Of a stretch of 18,216 bases of DNA, positions 7,129 to 14,830 are shown piece by piece. The stretch lies in contig DKCF01000082.1 in NCBI GenBank assembly GCA_002451435.1, forward strand, positions 60,839 through 79,054. Direction: 5' to 3'. Each line of letters starts with the position of its first letter. Position 1 is the first letter of the stretch. This DNA is from Bifidobacterium sp. UBA6881. GTDB taxonomy: Bacteria; Actinomycetota; Actinomycetes; Actinomycetales; Bifidobacteriaceae. Made by a program: the position numbers and the translations under genes. The notes beneath the pieces were generated by a model. The model was not told where the DNA came from and made no database searches. It saw only the letters and a program-made list of their open reading frames with translations.

Positions 7129-8020
7129 AATGCATCTTCTTGATCCTGCTCCTTTCGGACGTATTCTTCCGGCCATGGTCACGCCTATGAAGGCCGACGG
7201 CTCCGTTGATTTCGAAGCCGCGCAAAAGCTTGCGAAGCAGCTTGTGGCCGATGGCGCCGATGGCTTGGTGGTCAACGGCACCACCGGAGAATCCCCGACC
7301 ACCCACATGGAGGAGAAGGTCGAGCTGGTCCAGGCGGTCAAGGAAGTGGTGGGCGTCCCGGTCATCTCCGGCGCCGGCTCCAACGACACCGCCCACACCG
7401 TGCGCATGGTGGAGCAGACCCAGGAGGCGGGCGCCGACGCGGTGCTCGTGGTCGCCCCGTACTATTCCCGTCCATCGCAGGAAGGCGTTTTCCGCCACTA
7501 CAAGGCGGTCAACGACTCCGCCGACAAACCGATCATCGTGTACGACGTGCCGGGACGCACCGGTCTGCACATCCAGCTGGAAACCTACCGTCGCCTCGCG
7601 GAACTCGACCACGTCAAGGCCGTGAAGGACGCCACCGGCGACATCGCCGGCGCCGTCCGCAAGCGCATGGAGACCGGTCTGACCTGGTACTCGGGCGATG
7701 ATGGCCTGTTCCTGCCCTTCCTTTCCGTCGGCGCGGTCGGCATCATCTCCGTGATCGCGCACGCGGCGGCCGGCCCGATGAAGACTCTGGCCGATGCCTT
7801 CGACCGTGGCGACATCCACGAGGCCCAGCGCATCGCCGTCCAGCTCGCCCCGCTGGTCGAGGCGTTGAACGGCACCGGCTTCCAAGCGGTCATGGCGAAG
7901 GCCGCGCTGAAGGTCCGTGGCGTGCTCGACGACACCACCATGCGCTTGCCGAACGTCGGTCCGGGCGAAGCCGAATACGAACGCGCCGAACAGGGCATGA
8001 AGGCCGCAGGCCTTCTATGA
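7115..8020 (+). CDS. dapA: 4-hydroxy-tetrahydrodipicolinate synthase
   Basis: A 301-residue class I aldolase-type (beta/alpha)8 enzyme. It condenses pyruvate with aspartate semialdehyde, the first committed step to diaminopimelate and lysine. Seen: NGTTGESPTT (54-63), APYYSRPSQEG (114-124), YDVPGRTG with Y143 and R148, and AVKDATGD with K171, the Schiff-base lysine. Start choice is uncertain. ATG 7115 gives the usual family length, but its nearest good Shine-Dalgarno (AGAGGGA, 7093-7099) is about 15 nt away. ATG 7130 is possible. ATG 7058 overlaps the MFS stop as TGATG but adds 19 residues without family character. Codons from here on are strongly C/G-ending, unlike the block to the left, so this looks like the first core gene after the accessory region. 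Confidence 0.93.
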   Translation: MTDGTMHLLDPAPFGRILPAMVTPMKADGSVDFEAAQKLAKQLVADGADGLVVNGTTGESPTTHMEEKVELVQAVKEVVGVPVISGAGSNDTAHTVRMVEQTQEAGADAVLVVAPYYSRPSQEGVFRHYKAVNDSADKPIIVYDVPGRTGLHIQLETYRRLAELDHVKAVKDATGDIAGAVRKRMETGLTWYSGDDGLFLPFLSVGAVGIISVIAHAAAGPMKTLADAFDRGDIHEAQRIAVQLAPLVEALNGTGFQAVMAKAALKVRGVLDDTTMRLPNVGPGEAEYERAEQGMKAAGLL

Positions 8021-8027
8021 TGCTTGC

Positions 8028-8060
8028 CGCCGCGCGGATGGCATGGCCATCCGCGCGGCG
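8028..8060 (+). terminator. Strong hairpin terminator after dapA
   Basis: A perfect 15-bp stem (8028-8042 with 8046-8060, left arm CGCCGCGCGGATGGC) with a three-base ATG loop begins 8 bases after the dapA stop. It is followed by CTTTGT, a weak T-tract. Stability and position make it the likely end of the dapA transcript. Confidence 0.8.
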
Positions 8061-8237
8061 CTTTGTCGCGGTAGCGCTTCTGCTATAACGGAATACATAA
8101 CAGAAGACGAAACCATCGCGACCATGGTCTGCGCGGTCATCGGAAATGATCGTGACGATACGGCGGAACGCTACGGAAACGCCGTCGCGCAGGCCCCTCG
8201 AATTCCTCGTTCCCGCAAAGGCGGGGGCAATTAGCAA
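8061..8237 (+). promoter_or_regulatory. Leader/promoter region of rnj
   Basis: These 177 bases lie between the dapA terminator and the RNase J start and hold no supported gene. TATAAC at 8084-8089 is a plausible -10 box, with a poor -35 candidate near 8062-8068. GACCATGGTC (8120-8129) is a perfect 10-bp palindrome in the presumed leader. A purine run with GGCGGGGG near 8219-8227 precedes the first ATG. Confidence 0.4.
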
Positions 8238-10208
8238 ATGGAAATCCAACTAAGAATGGCTACAGAAGAAACCAAGAAAACAACACATAGGCGCGGCAGC
8301 AAGGCTGCAAAGCGTTCCGAATCCGCTAAATCCACCAGGTCCGGCAAATCGACGAGGTCCGAAAACGCCGAGAAGACCACTTCCAGAAGGAAGGGAACGG
8401 GTCGCTCCCGCGTCTCCCGCAACGGCAATTCCAGCCGTGGCACCGGCCGCCGCCAGCATCTGGCTCCGCAGACCACCGCTCCCCAGCAGGACGACGTGCT
8501 GATCGCACCGCCGAAGTACCGCAAGGGCTCCATGCGCATCGTGCCGCTGGGCGGCCTGGGCGAAATCGGCCGCAACATGAATGTGATCGAATACAACGGC
8601 CACATCCTGCTCATCGACTGCGGCGTGCTGTTCCCGGAAGAGGAACAGCCGGGCGTCGACCTGATCCTGCCCGACTTCCACTACATCAAGGACCGTCTCG
8701 ACAAGGTCGAGGCGCTGGTGCTCACCCACGGCCACGAGGACCACATCGGCGCCGTGCCGTATCTGCTCAAGCTCCGTCCGGACATCCCGCTGATCGGCTC
8801 CAAGCTGACGCTCGCCTTCGTCGAGGCGAAGTGCAAGGAACACCGCATCAACCCGACGATGGTCGAGGTCAAGGGACGCGAAAAGCTCAAGGTCGGCCCG
8901 TTCAACCTCGAATTCGTGAACGTGACCCACTCCATCCCGGACGCGCTTGCGGTATTCGTGCAGACCCCGGCCGGTTCCCTGATCGACACCGGCGACATCA
9001 AGCTCGACCAGCTGCCGCTCGACCACCGCATCACCGATCTGGTGGAATTCGGCAAGCTCGGCGAAAAGGGCGTGGACCTGCTGATGATGGATTCCACCAA
9101 CGCCGAGGTGCCGGGATTCGTCAAGCCGGAGACCTCCATCGGCCCGGCGCTCGACCAGGCGTTCGCGCAGGCCACCCGCAAGATCATCGTCGCCAGCTTC
9201 TCCAGCCACGTGCACCGCGTGCAGCAGGTCGTGGACACCGCCCACAAATACGGCCGCAAAGTCGTGTTCGTCGGACGCTCCATGGTGCGCAACATGTCCA
9301 TCGCGGCCGACCTCGGCTACCTGCGCCTGCCGGAGAACACCGTCATCGACCTCAAGCAGGCCCATGACGTGCAGGACGACAAGCTCGTCTACATGTGCAC
9401 CGGTTCCCAGGGCGAGCCGATGGCGGCCCTCGGCCGCATCGCCGACGGCAACCACCGCGACATCACCATCAACGAGTTCGACACGGTCATTCTGGCCAGC
9501 TCCCTGATTCCGGGCAACGAGCACGGCGTCTACAAGGTCATCAACAAGCTCGTGCAGCTCGGCGCCCGCGTGGTCAACCGCGACAACGCCGCGGTGCACG
9601 TCTCCGGCCACTGCAACGAAGGCGAGCTGCTGTACATGTACAACATCGTCAAGCCGAAGTGCGCCATGCCGATCCACGGCGAGAACCGCCACCTGGTCGC
9701 CAACGGCATGATCGCGGTCAAGACCGGCGTGGACCCGCAGAACGTCGTGCTTGCGGAAGACGGCGATGTCGTCGACCTGTACCATGGCCAGGCCGCGGTC
9801 GTCGGCTCCGTGCCGTGCGGATACGTGTACGTCGACGGCGATTCCGTCGGCGAGCTGACGGAGGACGAGCTCGAGAAGCGCCGCATCCTCGGCACCGAAG
9901 GCTTCGTCTCCAGCTTCGTCGTGGTCGACACCGAAACCGCAGACGTCGTCTCCGGCCCGAAGATCTACCTCAACGCCGTAGCCGAGGACGAAAGCGAATT
10001 CGACAAGGTGCGCCATCAGATCGTCGAGCAACTGCAGGACGCGATGATGCAGGGCACGCACGACACCTACAAGCTGCAGCAGATCATGCGCCGCACGCTG
10101 GGAAGCTGGGTGGCGCGTCAGCTGCACCGCAAGCCGATGATCGTTCCGGTCGTCGCCGACATCGCGCAGGACATCGACGAAACGATGGGTCTGAACGCGG
10201 CGAAGTAA
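8238..10208 (+). CDS. rnj: Ribonuclease J
   Basis: A 656-residue beta-CASP metallo-beta-lactamase-fold nuclease with endonuclease and 5'-3' exonuclease roles in mRNA decay and rRNA maturation. The catalytic core starts near residue 98 (RIVPLGGLGEIGRNMNV), followed by the zinc motif LTHGHEDHIGA with H164, H166, D168 and H169, VTHSIPDA, and SLIDTGDIKLD. The beta-CASP part includes SFSSHVHRVQQ, TGSQGEP, and SGHCNEGELLYMYNIVKP followed by PIHGENRH. A C-terminal domain of about 100 residues closes the protein. Residues 1-95 are a low-complexity, Arg/Lys/Ser/Thr-rich extension, probably disordered and RNA-binding. Start: ATG 8238 is taken, with in-frame ATG 8256 (MATEETKK) a good alternative. The gene stands alone between two hairpins and is probably monocistronic or leaky into pepN. 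Confidence 0.95.
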   Translation: MEIQLRMATEETKKTTHRRGSKAAKRSESAKSTRSGKSTRSENAEKTTSRRKGTGRSRVSRNGNSSRGTGRRQHLAPQTTAPQQDDVLIAPPKYRKGSMRIVPLGGLGEIGRNMNVIEYNGHILLIDCGVLFPEEEQPGVDLILPDFHYIKDRLDKVEALVLTHGHEDHIGAVPYLLKLRPDIPLIGSKLTLAFVEAKCKEHRINPTMVEVKGREKLKVGPFNLEFVNVTHSIPDALAVFVQTPAGSLIDTGDIKLDQLPLDHRITDLVEFGKLGEKGVDLLMMDSTNAEVPGFVKPETSIGPALDQAFAQATRKIIVASFSSHVHRVQQVVDTAHKYGRKVVFVGRSMVRNMSIAADLGYLRLPENTVIDLKQAHDVQDDKLVYMCTGSQGEPMAALGRIADGNHRDITINEFDTVILASSLIPGNEHGVYKVINKLVQLGARVVNRDNAAVHVSGHCNEGELLYMYNIVKPKCAMPIHGENRHLVANGMIAVKTGVDPQNVVLAEDGDVVDLYHGQAAVVGSVPCGYVYVDGDSVGELTEDELEKRRILGTEGFVSSFVVVDTETADVVSGPKIYLNAVAEDESEFDKVRHQIVEQLQDAMMQGTHDTYKLQQIMRRTLGSWVARQLHRKPMIVPVVADIAQDIDETMGLNAAK

Positions 10209-10288
10209 TATACAGGGGCCACGATTGCTGTAGACTGCAATCAGCCTGAATGTCGGCACTGCCAGGCAATGCCGAGCAAACAACGAAT
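10209..10288 (+). promoter_or_regulatory. rnj-pepN intergenic segment, possible pepN promoter
   Basis: Eighty bases between the rnj stop and the pepN leader hairpin. GATTGC (10223-10228) and GCAATC (10237-10242) form a 6-bp dyad with an 8-base spacer, and TAGACT (10231-10236) inside it resembles a -10 box without a good -35. If pepN has its own promoter it must lie here or inside rnj, because there is no room after the hairpin. Confidence 0.3.
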
Positions 10289-10327
10289 GCAGGCGGCGCA
10301 ACCGGCACAACCGGTTGCGCCGCCTGC
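10289..10327 (+). terminator. 17-bp leader hairpin just upstream of the pepN ribosome binding site
   Basis: Arms 10289-10305 and 10311-10327 pair perfectly over 17 bp around a CACAA loop. The hairpin is followed by TATTGAAAG, with no U-tract, and ends 5 bases before the pepN Shine-Dalgarno. It may end the rnj transcript, but without a T-run and with no space for a promoter behind it, a 5'-UTR structure of pepN mRNA or an attenuator-like element is equally likely. Confidence 0.6.
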
Positions 10328-10332
10328 TATTG

Positions 10333-10339
10333 AAAGGAG
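10333..10339 (+). promoter_or_regulatory. Shine-Dalgarno that fixes the pepN start
   Basis: AAAGGAG lies 4 nt before ATG 10344. The open frame extends upstream to an ATG at 10269, but that reading would translate through the leader hairpin, so 10344 is the supported start. Confidence 0.85.
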
Positions 10340-10343
10340 TGAC

Positions 10344-12953
10344 ATGCCAGGAGCAAACCTCACCCGCATCGAAGCAGAGGAACGCAAAAGCGTCATCGAC
10401 GGGCCCATCCATTACACGGTCGAACTCGACCTGACCCGCGGCGCCAAGAACTTCGGATCCGACACCACCATCACCTTCGACGCGAAACCGGGCGCGAACA
10501 GCTTCCTCGATCTGATCGCCGACGAAGTCAGCGAAATCACGCTGAACGGCGAAACCCTGGATCCGGCCGAGGCGTTCGTAGACAGCCGCATCGAACTGAA
10601 GAACCTCAAGGAACACAACGAGGTCACCGTCAAGGCGCTGTGCCAGTACTCCAACACCGGCGAAGGCCTGCACCGCAGCGTCGACCCGTCCGACGGCAAC
10701 ATCTACCTGTATTCCCAGTTCGAGGTGCCGGACGCACGCCGCGTCTACGCGGTGTTCGACCAGCCCGACCTGAAGGCGGTGTTCGACTTCTCCGTGCTGG
10801 CCGCGAAGTCCTGGATCGTCACCTCCAACATGCCGGTCGCATCCGTCGACGACACCGAAACCGTCACCGAAGCCGGAACGCTCGGCGACCACGAGGCCGA
10901 AACGACCAAGCTGTGGAAATTCGAATCCACACCGAAGATGAGCTCCTACCTCACTGCCATCTGCGCCGGCCCATACGCCGAATGGCACACCGAATACGCC
11001 AACGAGGACGGCCGCACCGTGCCGATGGCCATGTACTGCCGCCAAGCGCTTGCCAAGGCGTTCGCCAAGGACGTGGACTATCTGTTCGACATCACCAAGA
11101 AGGGCTTCGCCTTCTACGCCAAGACCTGGGGCGTGCCCTACCCGTACGCCAAGTACGACCAGATCTACGTGCCGGAATACAACGCCGGCGCCATGGAGAA
11201 CATCGGCATGGTCACCATCCGCGACCAGTACGTGTTCGAATCGAAGGTCACCGACGCCTACGCGGAACGCCGCGTGGTCACCGTGCTGCACGAGCTCGCC
11301 CACATGTGGTTCGGCGACTACGTCACCATGAAGTGGTGGAACGACCTGTGGCTCAACGAATCCTTCGCCGAGTTCATGTCGACGCTCGCCACCGCCGAAG
11401 CCACCGAATGGAAGGACGCATGGGCCACCTTCAGCTCCGGCGAGAAGAGCTGGGCGCTGCGCCAGGACCAGCTGAGCACCACGCATCCGATCGTCGCCCC
11501 GATCAACGACCTGAACGACACCTACGTCAACTTCGACGGCATCACCTACGCGAAGGGCGCCTCCGTGCTCAAGCAGCTCGTGTTCTACGTCGGCCGCGAG
11601 AAGTTCTTCAAGGGCATCAACAGCTACCTGAACAAGCACGCCTATTCCAACGCCACGCTCGCCGACCTGCTCGCCGAGCTGGAGCTCACCTCCGGCCGCG
11701 ACCTGAAGGCGTGGAGCGCCCAGTGGCTCGAACAGTCCGGCATCAACACCATCGCCACCGAAGTGCAGGAGAACGAGGACGGCACCATCAGGCAGCTTGT
11801 GCTGCGCCAGACCGCGTCCGCGGAGCATCCGGTGCTGCGCGCCCACCGTCTGAACGTAGGCTTCTACAACGAAGACCCCGCCACCGGCAAGATCGTGCGC
11901 ACCGACCAGTTCTCGCTCGACGTCGACGGCGAACGCACCGTCGTCGAGGCGGCCGCTGGCAAGGCCCGCCCGTCCCTGATCCTGGTGAACGACGACGACC
12001 TGACCTATACGAAGCTGCGCTTCGACGACAAGAGCCTGAAGTTCGCCACCGAGAACCTGTACCGTTTCGACGACGCGCTCGCGCGCTCCGTGATCTGGCT
12101 GGCGCTCTGGGACATGACCCGCGACGGCGAACTGCCGGCCCGCCGGTTCATCGACACCTCGCTGGCCGCGCTCGCCACCGAACGCGAATCCACGACGTTC
12201 CGTTACGCGCTGGCCCAGGTCAGCACCACCGCATGGCACTACACCGCTCCGGCCGAGCGTGCCGAAGTGGTGAGGCACGTGGCGGCCGAACTGTTCCAGC
12301 TCGCCAAAGCCGCCAAGGCCGGTTCCGACGAGCAGTTCCAGCTCATCACCGCCTACCTGGGCTACGGCGAACCGGGCGATGCCGAATTCGAGGCCAACGC
12401 CAAGGGGCTGCTCGACGGCTCCGTCGTGTTGGACGGCCTTGAGATCGACAACAACTTCCGCTGGACGGTCATCAACGCGCTGAGCACCATCAATGCGGTT
12501 TCCCAGGCCGACATCGACGCCGAACTCGCCAAGCGCGAAACCACCGAAAACCGTGAGTTCGCATTCGGCGCGCGCGCAGTGGCGGGCAACGCCGAAGCCA
12601 AGGCCTGGGCATGGAACGAGGCCCTGCACAACGACGGTCTGACCAACATGCAGCTTGAAGCGGTGGCCCGTGGCTTCGCGGCCACCCCCCGCGCCGATCT
12701 GGCCGAGCCTTACGCGGAGAAGTATTTCGAGGTCGCCGACTGGATCTGGGAGAACAAGACCTTCCACATGGCCGAGGCGCTGCTCGAAGGACTGTACCCG
12801 GGCTATGCCGACCCGTCCAAGTTGGTCGAGCTGGGCGATGCTTGGTTGGTATCCCACGCCGATGCGGACAACGCGTTGCAGCGCATTATCCGCGGTAATG
12901 TGGAGGCTTCGCACCGCACGCTCAAGGTGCGCGATTTCAACGCGTCATTGTGA
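10344..12953 (+). CDS. pepN: Aminopeptidase N (M1 family zinc metallopeptidase)
   Basis: An 869-residue cytosolic M1 aminopeptidase that removes N-terminal residues from peptides. Seen: an N-terminal beta-sandwich domain with YSQFEVPDARRVYAVFDQPD near 115-135; the substrate-binding GAMEN motif at 282-286; and the zinc site HELAHMWFGD (H316, E317, H320) with the third ligand E339 in WLNESFAEF, exactly 18 residues after the second histidine. The C-terminal part (from about 530) is the helical ERAP1-like domain, and the length is typical for actinobacterial PepN. The start at 10344 is supported by AAAGGAG 4 nt upstream; the 25 extra upstream codons lie in the hairpin. No signal peptide is visible. 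It probably supplies amino acids from imported or internal peptides. Confidence 0.95.
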   Translation: MPGANLTRIEAEERKSVIDGPIHYTVELDLTRGAKNFGSDTTITFDAKPGANSFLDLIADEVSEITLNGETLDPAEAFVDSRIELKNLKEHNEVTVKALCQYSNTGEGLHRSVDPSDGNIYLYSQFEVPDARRVYAVFDQPDLKAVFDFSVLAAKSWIVTSNMPVASVDDTETVTEAGTLGDHEAETTKLWKFESTPKMSSYLTAICAGPYAEWHTEYANEDGRTVPMAMYCRQALAKAFAKDVDYLFDITKKGFAFYAKTWGVPYPYAKYDQIYVPEYNAGAMENIGMVTIRDQYVFESKVTDAYAERRVVTVLHELAHMWFGDYVTMKWWNDLWLNESFAEFMSTLATAEATEWKDAWATFSSGEKSWALRQDQLSTTHPIVAPINDLNDTYVNFDGITYAKGASVLKQLVFYVGREKFFKGINSYLNKHAYSNATLADLLAELELTSGRDLKAWSAQWLEQSGINTIATEVQENEDGTIRQLVLRQTASAEHPVLRAHRLNVGFYNEDPATGKIVRTDQFSLDVDGERTVVEAAAGKARPSLILVNDDDLTYTKLRFDDKSLKFATENLYRFDDALARSVIWLALWDMTRDGELPARRFIDTSLAALATERESTTFRYALAQVSTTAWHYTAPAERAEVVRHVAAELFQLAKAAKAGSDEQFQLITAYLGYGEPGDAEFEANAKGLLDGSVVLDGLEIDNNFRWTVINALSTINAVSQADIDAELAKRETTENREFAFGARAVAGNAEAKAWAWNEALHNDGLTNMQLEAVARGFAATPRADLAEPYAEKYFEVADWIWENKTFHMAEALLEGLYPGYADPSKLVELGDAWLVSHADADNALQRIIRGNVEASHRTLKVRDFNASL

Positions 12954-13080
12954 TGCATCTCGGCGTCGATGTGATTTGGCATCGCCTGCGGTTTGCACAG
13001 TAGGTGATTCCGGAGCGCCATCGCCTGTTCCAAGGGAAGGTTCGTCCGCGCGGGCTCGGAACCACGTTGAAGGCATCTGC

Positions 13081-13256
13081 GGTTTCGCATAATGCTCATT
13101 TCGTCAGAAATATGAGCATCGTGCGAAACCGGATTGCGGATAATGCCCCCGAAACCGGTGTTTTCAGTATTCATCTCCTGGAAAACACTGGCTTCGGGGG
13201 TATTTGCGTTCGCACGGTCTTGTTTCTTTGCGAGAAATGTGGATCATGCGAAAACG
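13081..13256. repeat. Nested mirror-symmetric palindromic element of about 175 bases
   Basis: Three parts. Unit A (13081-13130) is itself a hairpin: GGTTTCGCA pairs with TGCGAAACC and ATGCTCAT (13092-13099) with ATGAGCAT (13112-13119). The central hairpin has 20-base arms, 13146-13165 and 13181-13200, matching at 18 of 20 positions around a 15-base loop. Unit A' (about 13209-13256) read on the minus strand resembles unit A: both share TTTCGCAT, then CATTTC, AGAAA and CGTGCGAA in the same order. The whole is therefore one imperfect palindrome centred near 13173. It resembles REP/BIME- or MITE-like intergenic elements; copy number in the genome cannot be seen here. Confidence 0.65.
13146..13200 (+). 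terminator. Large central hairpin, possible pepN terminator
   Basis: CCCCCGAAACCGGTGTTTTC (13146-13165) pairs with 13181-13200 at 18 of 20 positions, one mismatch being G-U compatible in RNA. TATTTGCG follows. It lies 192 bases beyond the pepN stop. It may end pepN transcription, or it may only be the core of the repeat element. Confidence 0.45.
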
Positions 13257-13288
13257 ATGGAGCGTATCGCAGGAAGACGAGCCCCGCG

Positions 13289-13309
13289 CGTCTTGCGGAT
13301 CCGCAGACG
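13289..13309. promoter_or_regulatory. Bulged dyad upstream of glmM
   Basis: TGCGGATCCGCA (13294-13305) is a perfect 12-bp palindrome. It extends outward as CGTC/GACG with a single unpaired T at 13293. It lies about 75 bases upstream of the candidate glmM -35 box and could be an operator or an RNA hairpin. Confidence 0.35.
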
Positions 13310-13383
13310 AAAAGCCGGGACGCCGGCGCAAAATGTGAATCATTCGGCGATTGCGCCGTGGCTATGCCGTTTCGGCGGCACTG

Positions 13384-13412
13384 TTGAGTACGATAGTGCG
13401 AGGAATTATCGT
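13384..13412 (+). promoter_or_regulatory. Candidate glmM promoter
   Basis: TTGAGT (13384-13389) and TATCGT (13407-13412) match the -35 and -10 consensus at four of six positions each, with a 17-base spacer, and end 26 bases before the glmM ATG. Confidence 0.35.
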
Positions 13413-13438
13413 TTTGAGATAGCGAGGATTTGAGACTC

Positions 13439-14821
13439 ATGCCACGTATGTTCGGAACCGACGGCGTTCGAGGATTGGCGAACAAGGATCTGACCGCACA
13501 GTTGGCGCTCGATTTGGGCGACGCCGCGGTGCGCGTACTGGGCGGGGACGACGCCGAAGGCGAATTCGAGGGACGTCGCCGCGCGCTCGTCGGCCGTGAT
13601 ACCCGAGTCTCCGGTGATTTTCTTGCCGCGGCCCTGTCTGCTGGCATGTCCGCCGGCGGCTTCGATGTGATCGACGCGGGCATCATCCCGACGCCGGGCG
13701 TCGCCTACCTGACCTCCGTGCTGAATGTCGAGATGGGGGCCGTGATCTCCGCATCCCACAATCCGATGCCCGACAACGGCATCAAGTTCTTCGCCCGCGG
13801 CGGCTTCAAGCTGCCCGATGCCAAGGAAGACGACATCGAGGCCGTGCTTGGCCAGGACTGGGAACGCCCGACCGGCGCCGGCGTGGGCCGCATCAGCCAC
13901 GACACTGCCACAGCCACGAACCTGTACATCGACCATCTGGTGTCCACCATCGCCCCCGTTGGCCCGGACAAATCCCAGCCGACCCCGCTGAAGGGCCTGA
14001 AGGTCGTCGCCGACTGCGCGAACGGCGCGACTTCCGTGGTCGCTCCTGAGGCATTGCGCCGCGCCGGTGCCGACGTGAACGTCATCAACGCGTCCCCGGA
14101 CGGCTACAACATCAACAAGAACGCCGGTTCCACGCACCCCGAGCAGCTGCAGGCCATGGTCAAGGCCTCCGACGCCGACCTGGGCGTGGCGTTCGACGGC
14201 GACGCCGACCGTTGCCTGGCCGTCGACAGCGAAGGCAACATGGTCAACGGTGATCAGATCATGGGCATCCTCGCACGCGCCAAGAAGAACGCGGGCAAGC
14301 TCAACCACGACACCCTTGTGGTCACTGTGATGAGCAATCTCGGACTGAAGCTGGCGCTGCGCTCCATGGGCATCAAGACCGTGCAGACCAACGTCGGCGA
14401 CCGTTACGTGCTGGAGGAGATGCTGCGCGGCGACTATTCGCTGGGCGGCGAGCAGTCCGGCCACGTGATCAACCGCGAATTCGCCACCACCGGCGACGGC
14501 ACTCTCACCGCATTGACGTTGTGCAACGAAGTGGTGAACTCCGGCAAGAGTCTCAAGGAGCTCGCAGCCGACTTCCCGCAGCTGCCGCAGACGCTGATCA
14601 ACGTGCCGAACGTCGACAAGATGGCCTCCAAGACCAATGCCAAGATTCAGGCCGCGGTCGAGCGTGAGGAGAAGCTGCTCGGCGACACCGGCCGTGTGCT
14701 GCTGCGTCCGTCCGGCACCGAGCCGCTTGTGCGCGTCATGGCCGAGGCCGAGACGCAGCAGCAGGCCGACGAGGTCTGCGACCGTCTGGCCAAGATCGTC
14801 GCCGAAGAGCTCGCCCTGTAG
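13439..14821 (+). CDS. glmM: Phosphoglucosamine mutase
   Basis: A 460-residue alpha-D-phosphohexomutase. It converts glucosamine-6-phosphate to glucosamine-1-phosphate, feeding UDP-GlcNAc and peptidoglycan synthesis. All four signature regions are present: MFGTDGVRGLAN at the N-terminus; ISASHNPMPDNGIKFF with the phosphorylated serine S106; FDGDADRCLAVD with metal ligands D253, D255 and D257; GGEQSGH for sugar binding; and RPSGTEPLVRVMAE for the phosphate. The start MPRMFGTDGVRG at 13439 is preferred over an in-frame TTG at 13430, with GAGGA (13424-13428) 10 nt upstream. The stop (14819-14821) overlaps the next gene's Shine-Dalgarno and leaves 9 nt before def, so the two are co-transcribed. 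Confidence 0.96.
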   Translation: MPRMFGTDGVRGLANKDLTAQLALDLGDAAVRVLGGDDAEGEFEGRRRALVGRDTRVSGDFLAAALSAGMSAGGFDVIDAGIIPTPGVAYLTSVLNVEMGAVISASHNPMPDNGIKFFARGGFKLPDAKEDDIEAVLGQDWERPTGAGVGRISHDTATATNLYIDHLVSTIAPVGPDKSQPTPLKGLKVVADCANGATSVVAPEALRRAGADVNVINASPDGYNINKNAGSTHPEQLQAMVKASDADLGVAFDGDADRCLAVDSEGNMVNGDQIMGILARAKKNAGKLNHDTLVVTVMSNLGLKLALRSMGIKTVQTNVGDRYVLEEMLRGDYSLGGEQSGHVINREFATTGDGTLTALTLCNEVVNSGKSLKELAADFPQLPQTLINVPNVDKMASKTNAKIQAAVEREEKLLGDTGRVLLRPSGTEPLVRVMAEAETQQQADEVCDRLAKIVAEELAL

Positions 14822-14830
14822 GAGGAATCC

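Larger units (their letters stand above)
12954..13438. other. Structured non-coding intergenic region between pepN and glmM
   Basis: About 485 bases without a convincing gene. Short frames on both strands cross it but lack ribosome binding sites and known motifs, and they are explained by the palindromes below. From left to right it holds an imperfect hairpin (13081-13130), a large hairpin (13146-13200), a mirror copy of the first unit (about 13209-13256), a bulged dyad (13289-13309) and the glmM promoter region. Confidence 0.7.

Noticed and set aside
10269..10343. N-terminal extension of pepN from ATG 10269
   Set aside because: It would place the start before the 17-bp hairpin and has no Shine-Dalgarno, whereas ATG 10344 has AAAGGAG at good spacing.
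8250..12914. A 1554-codon open frame on the minus strand spanning rnj and pepN
   Set aside because: It is antisense to two genes with complete catalytic motifs, has a repetitive Val/Gly/His/Asp/Leu-rich composition typical of antisense frames in GC-biased DNA, and shows no recognisable domain.
13004..13433. Short overlapping plus-strand frames in the pepN-glmM gap
   Set aside because: They run through the nested palindromes, lack ribosome binding sites and known motifs, and look like by-products of the repeat.
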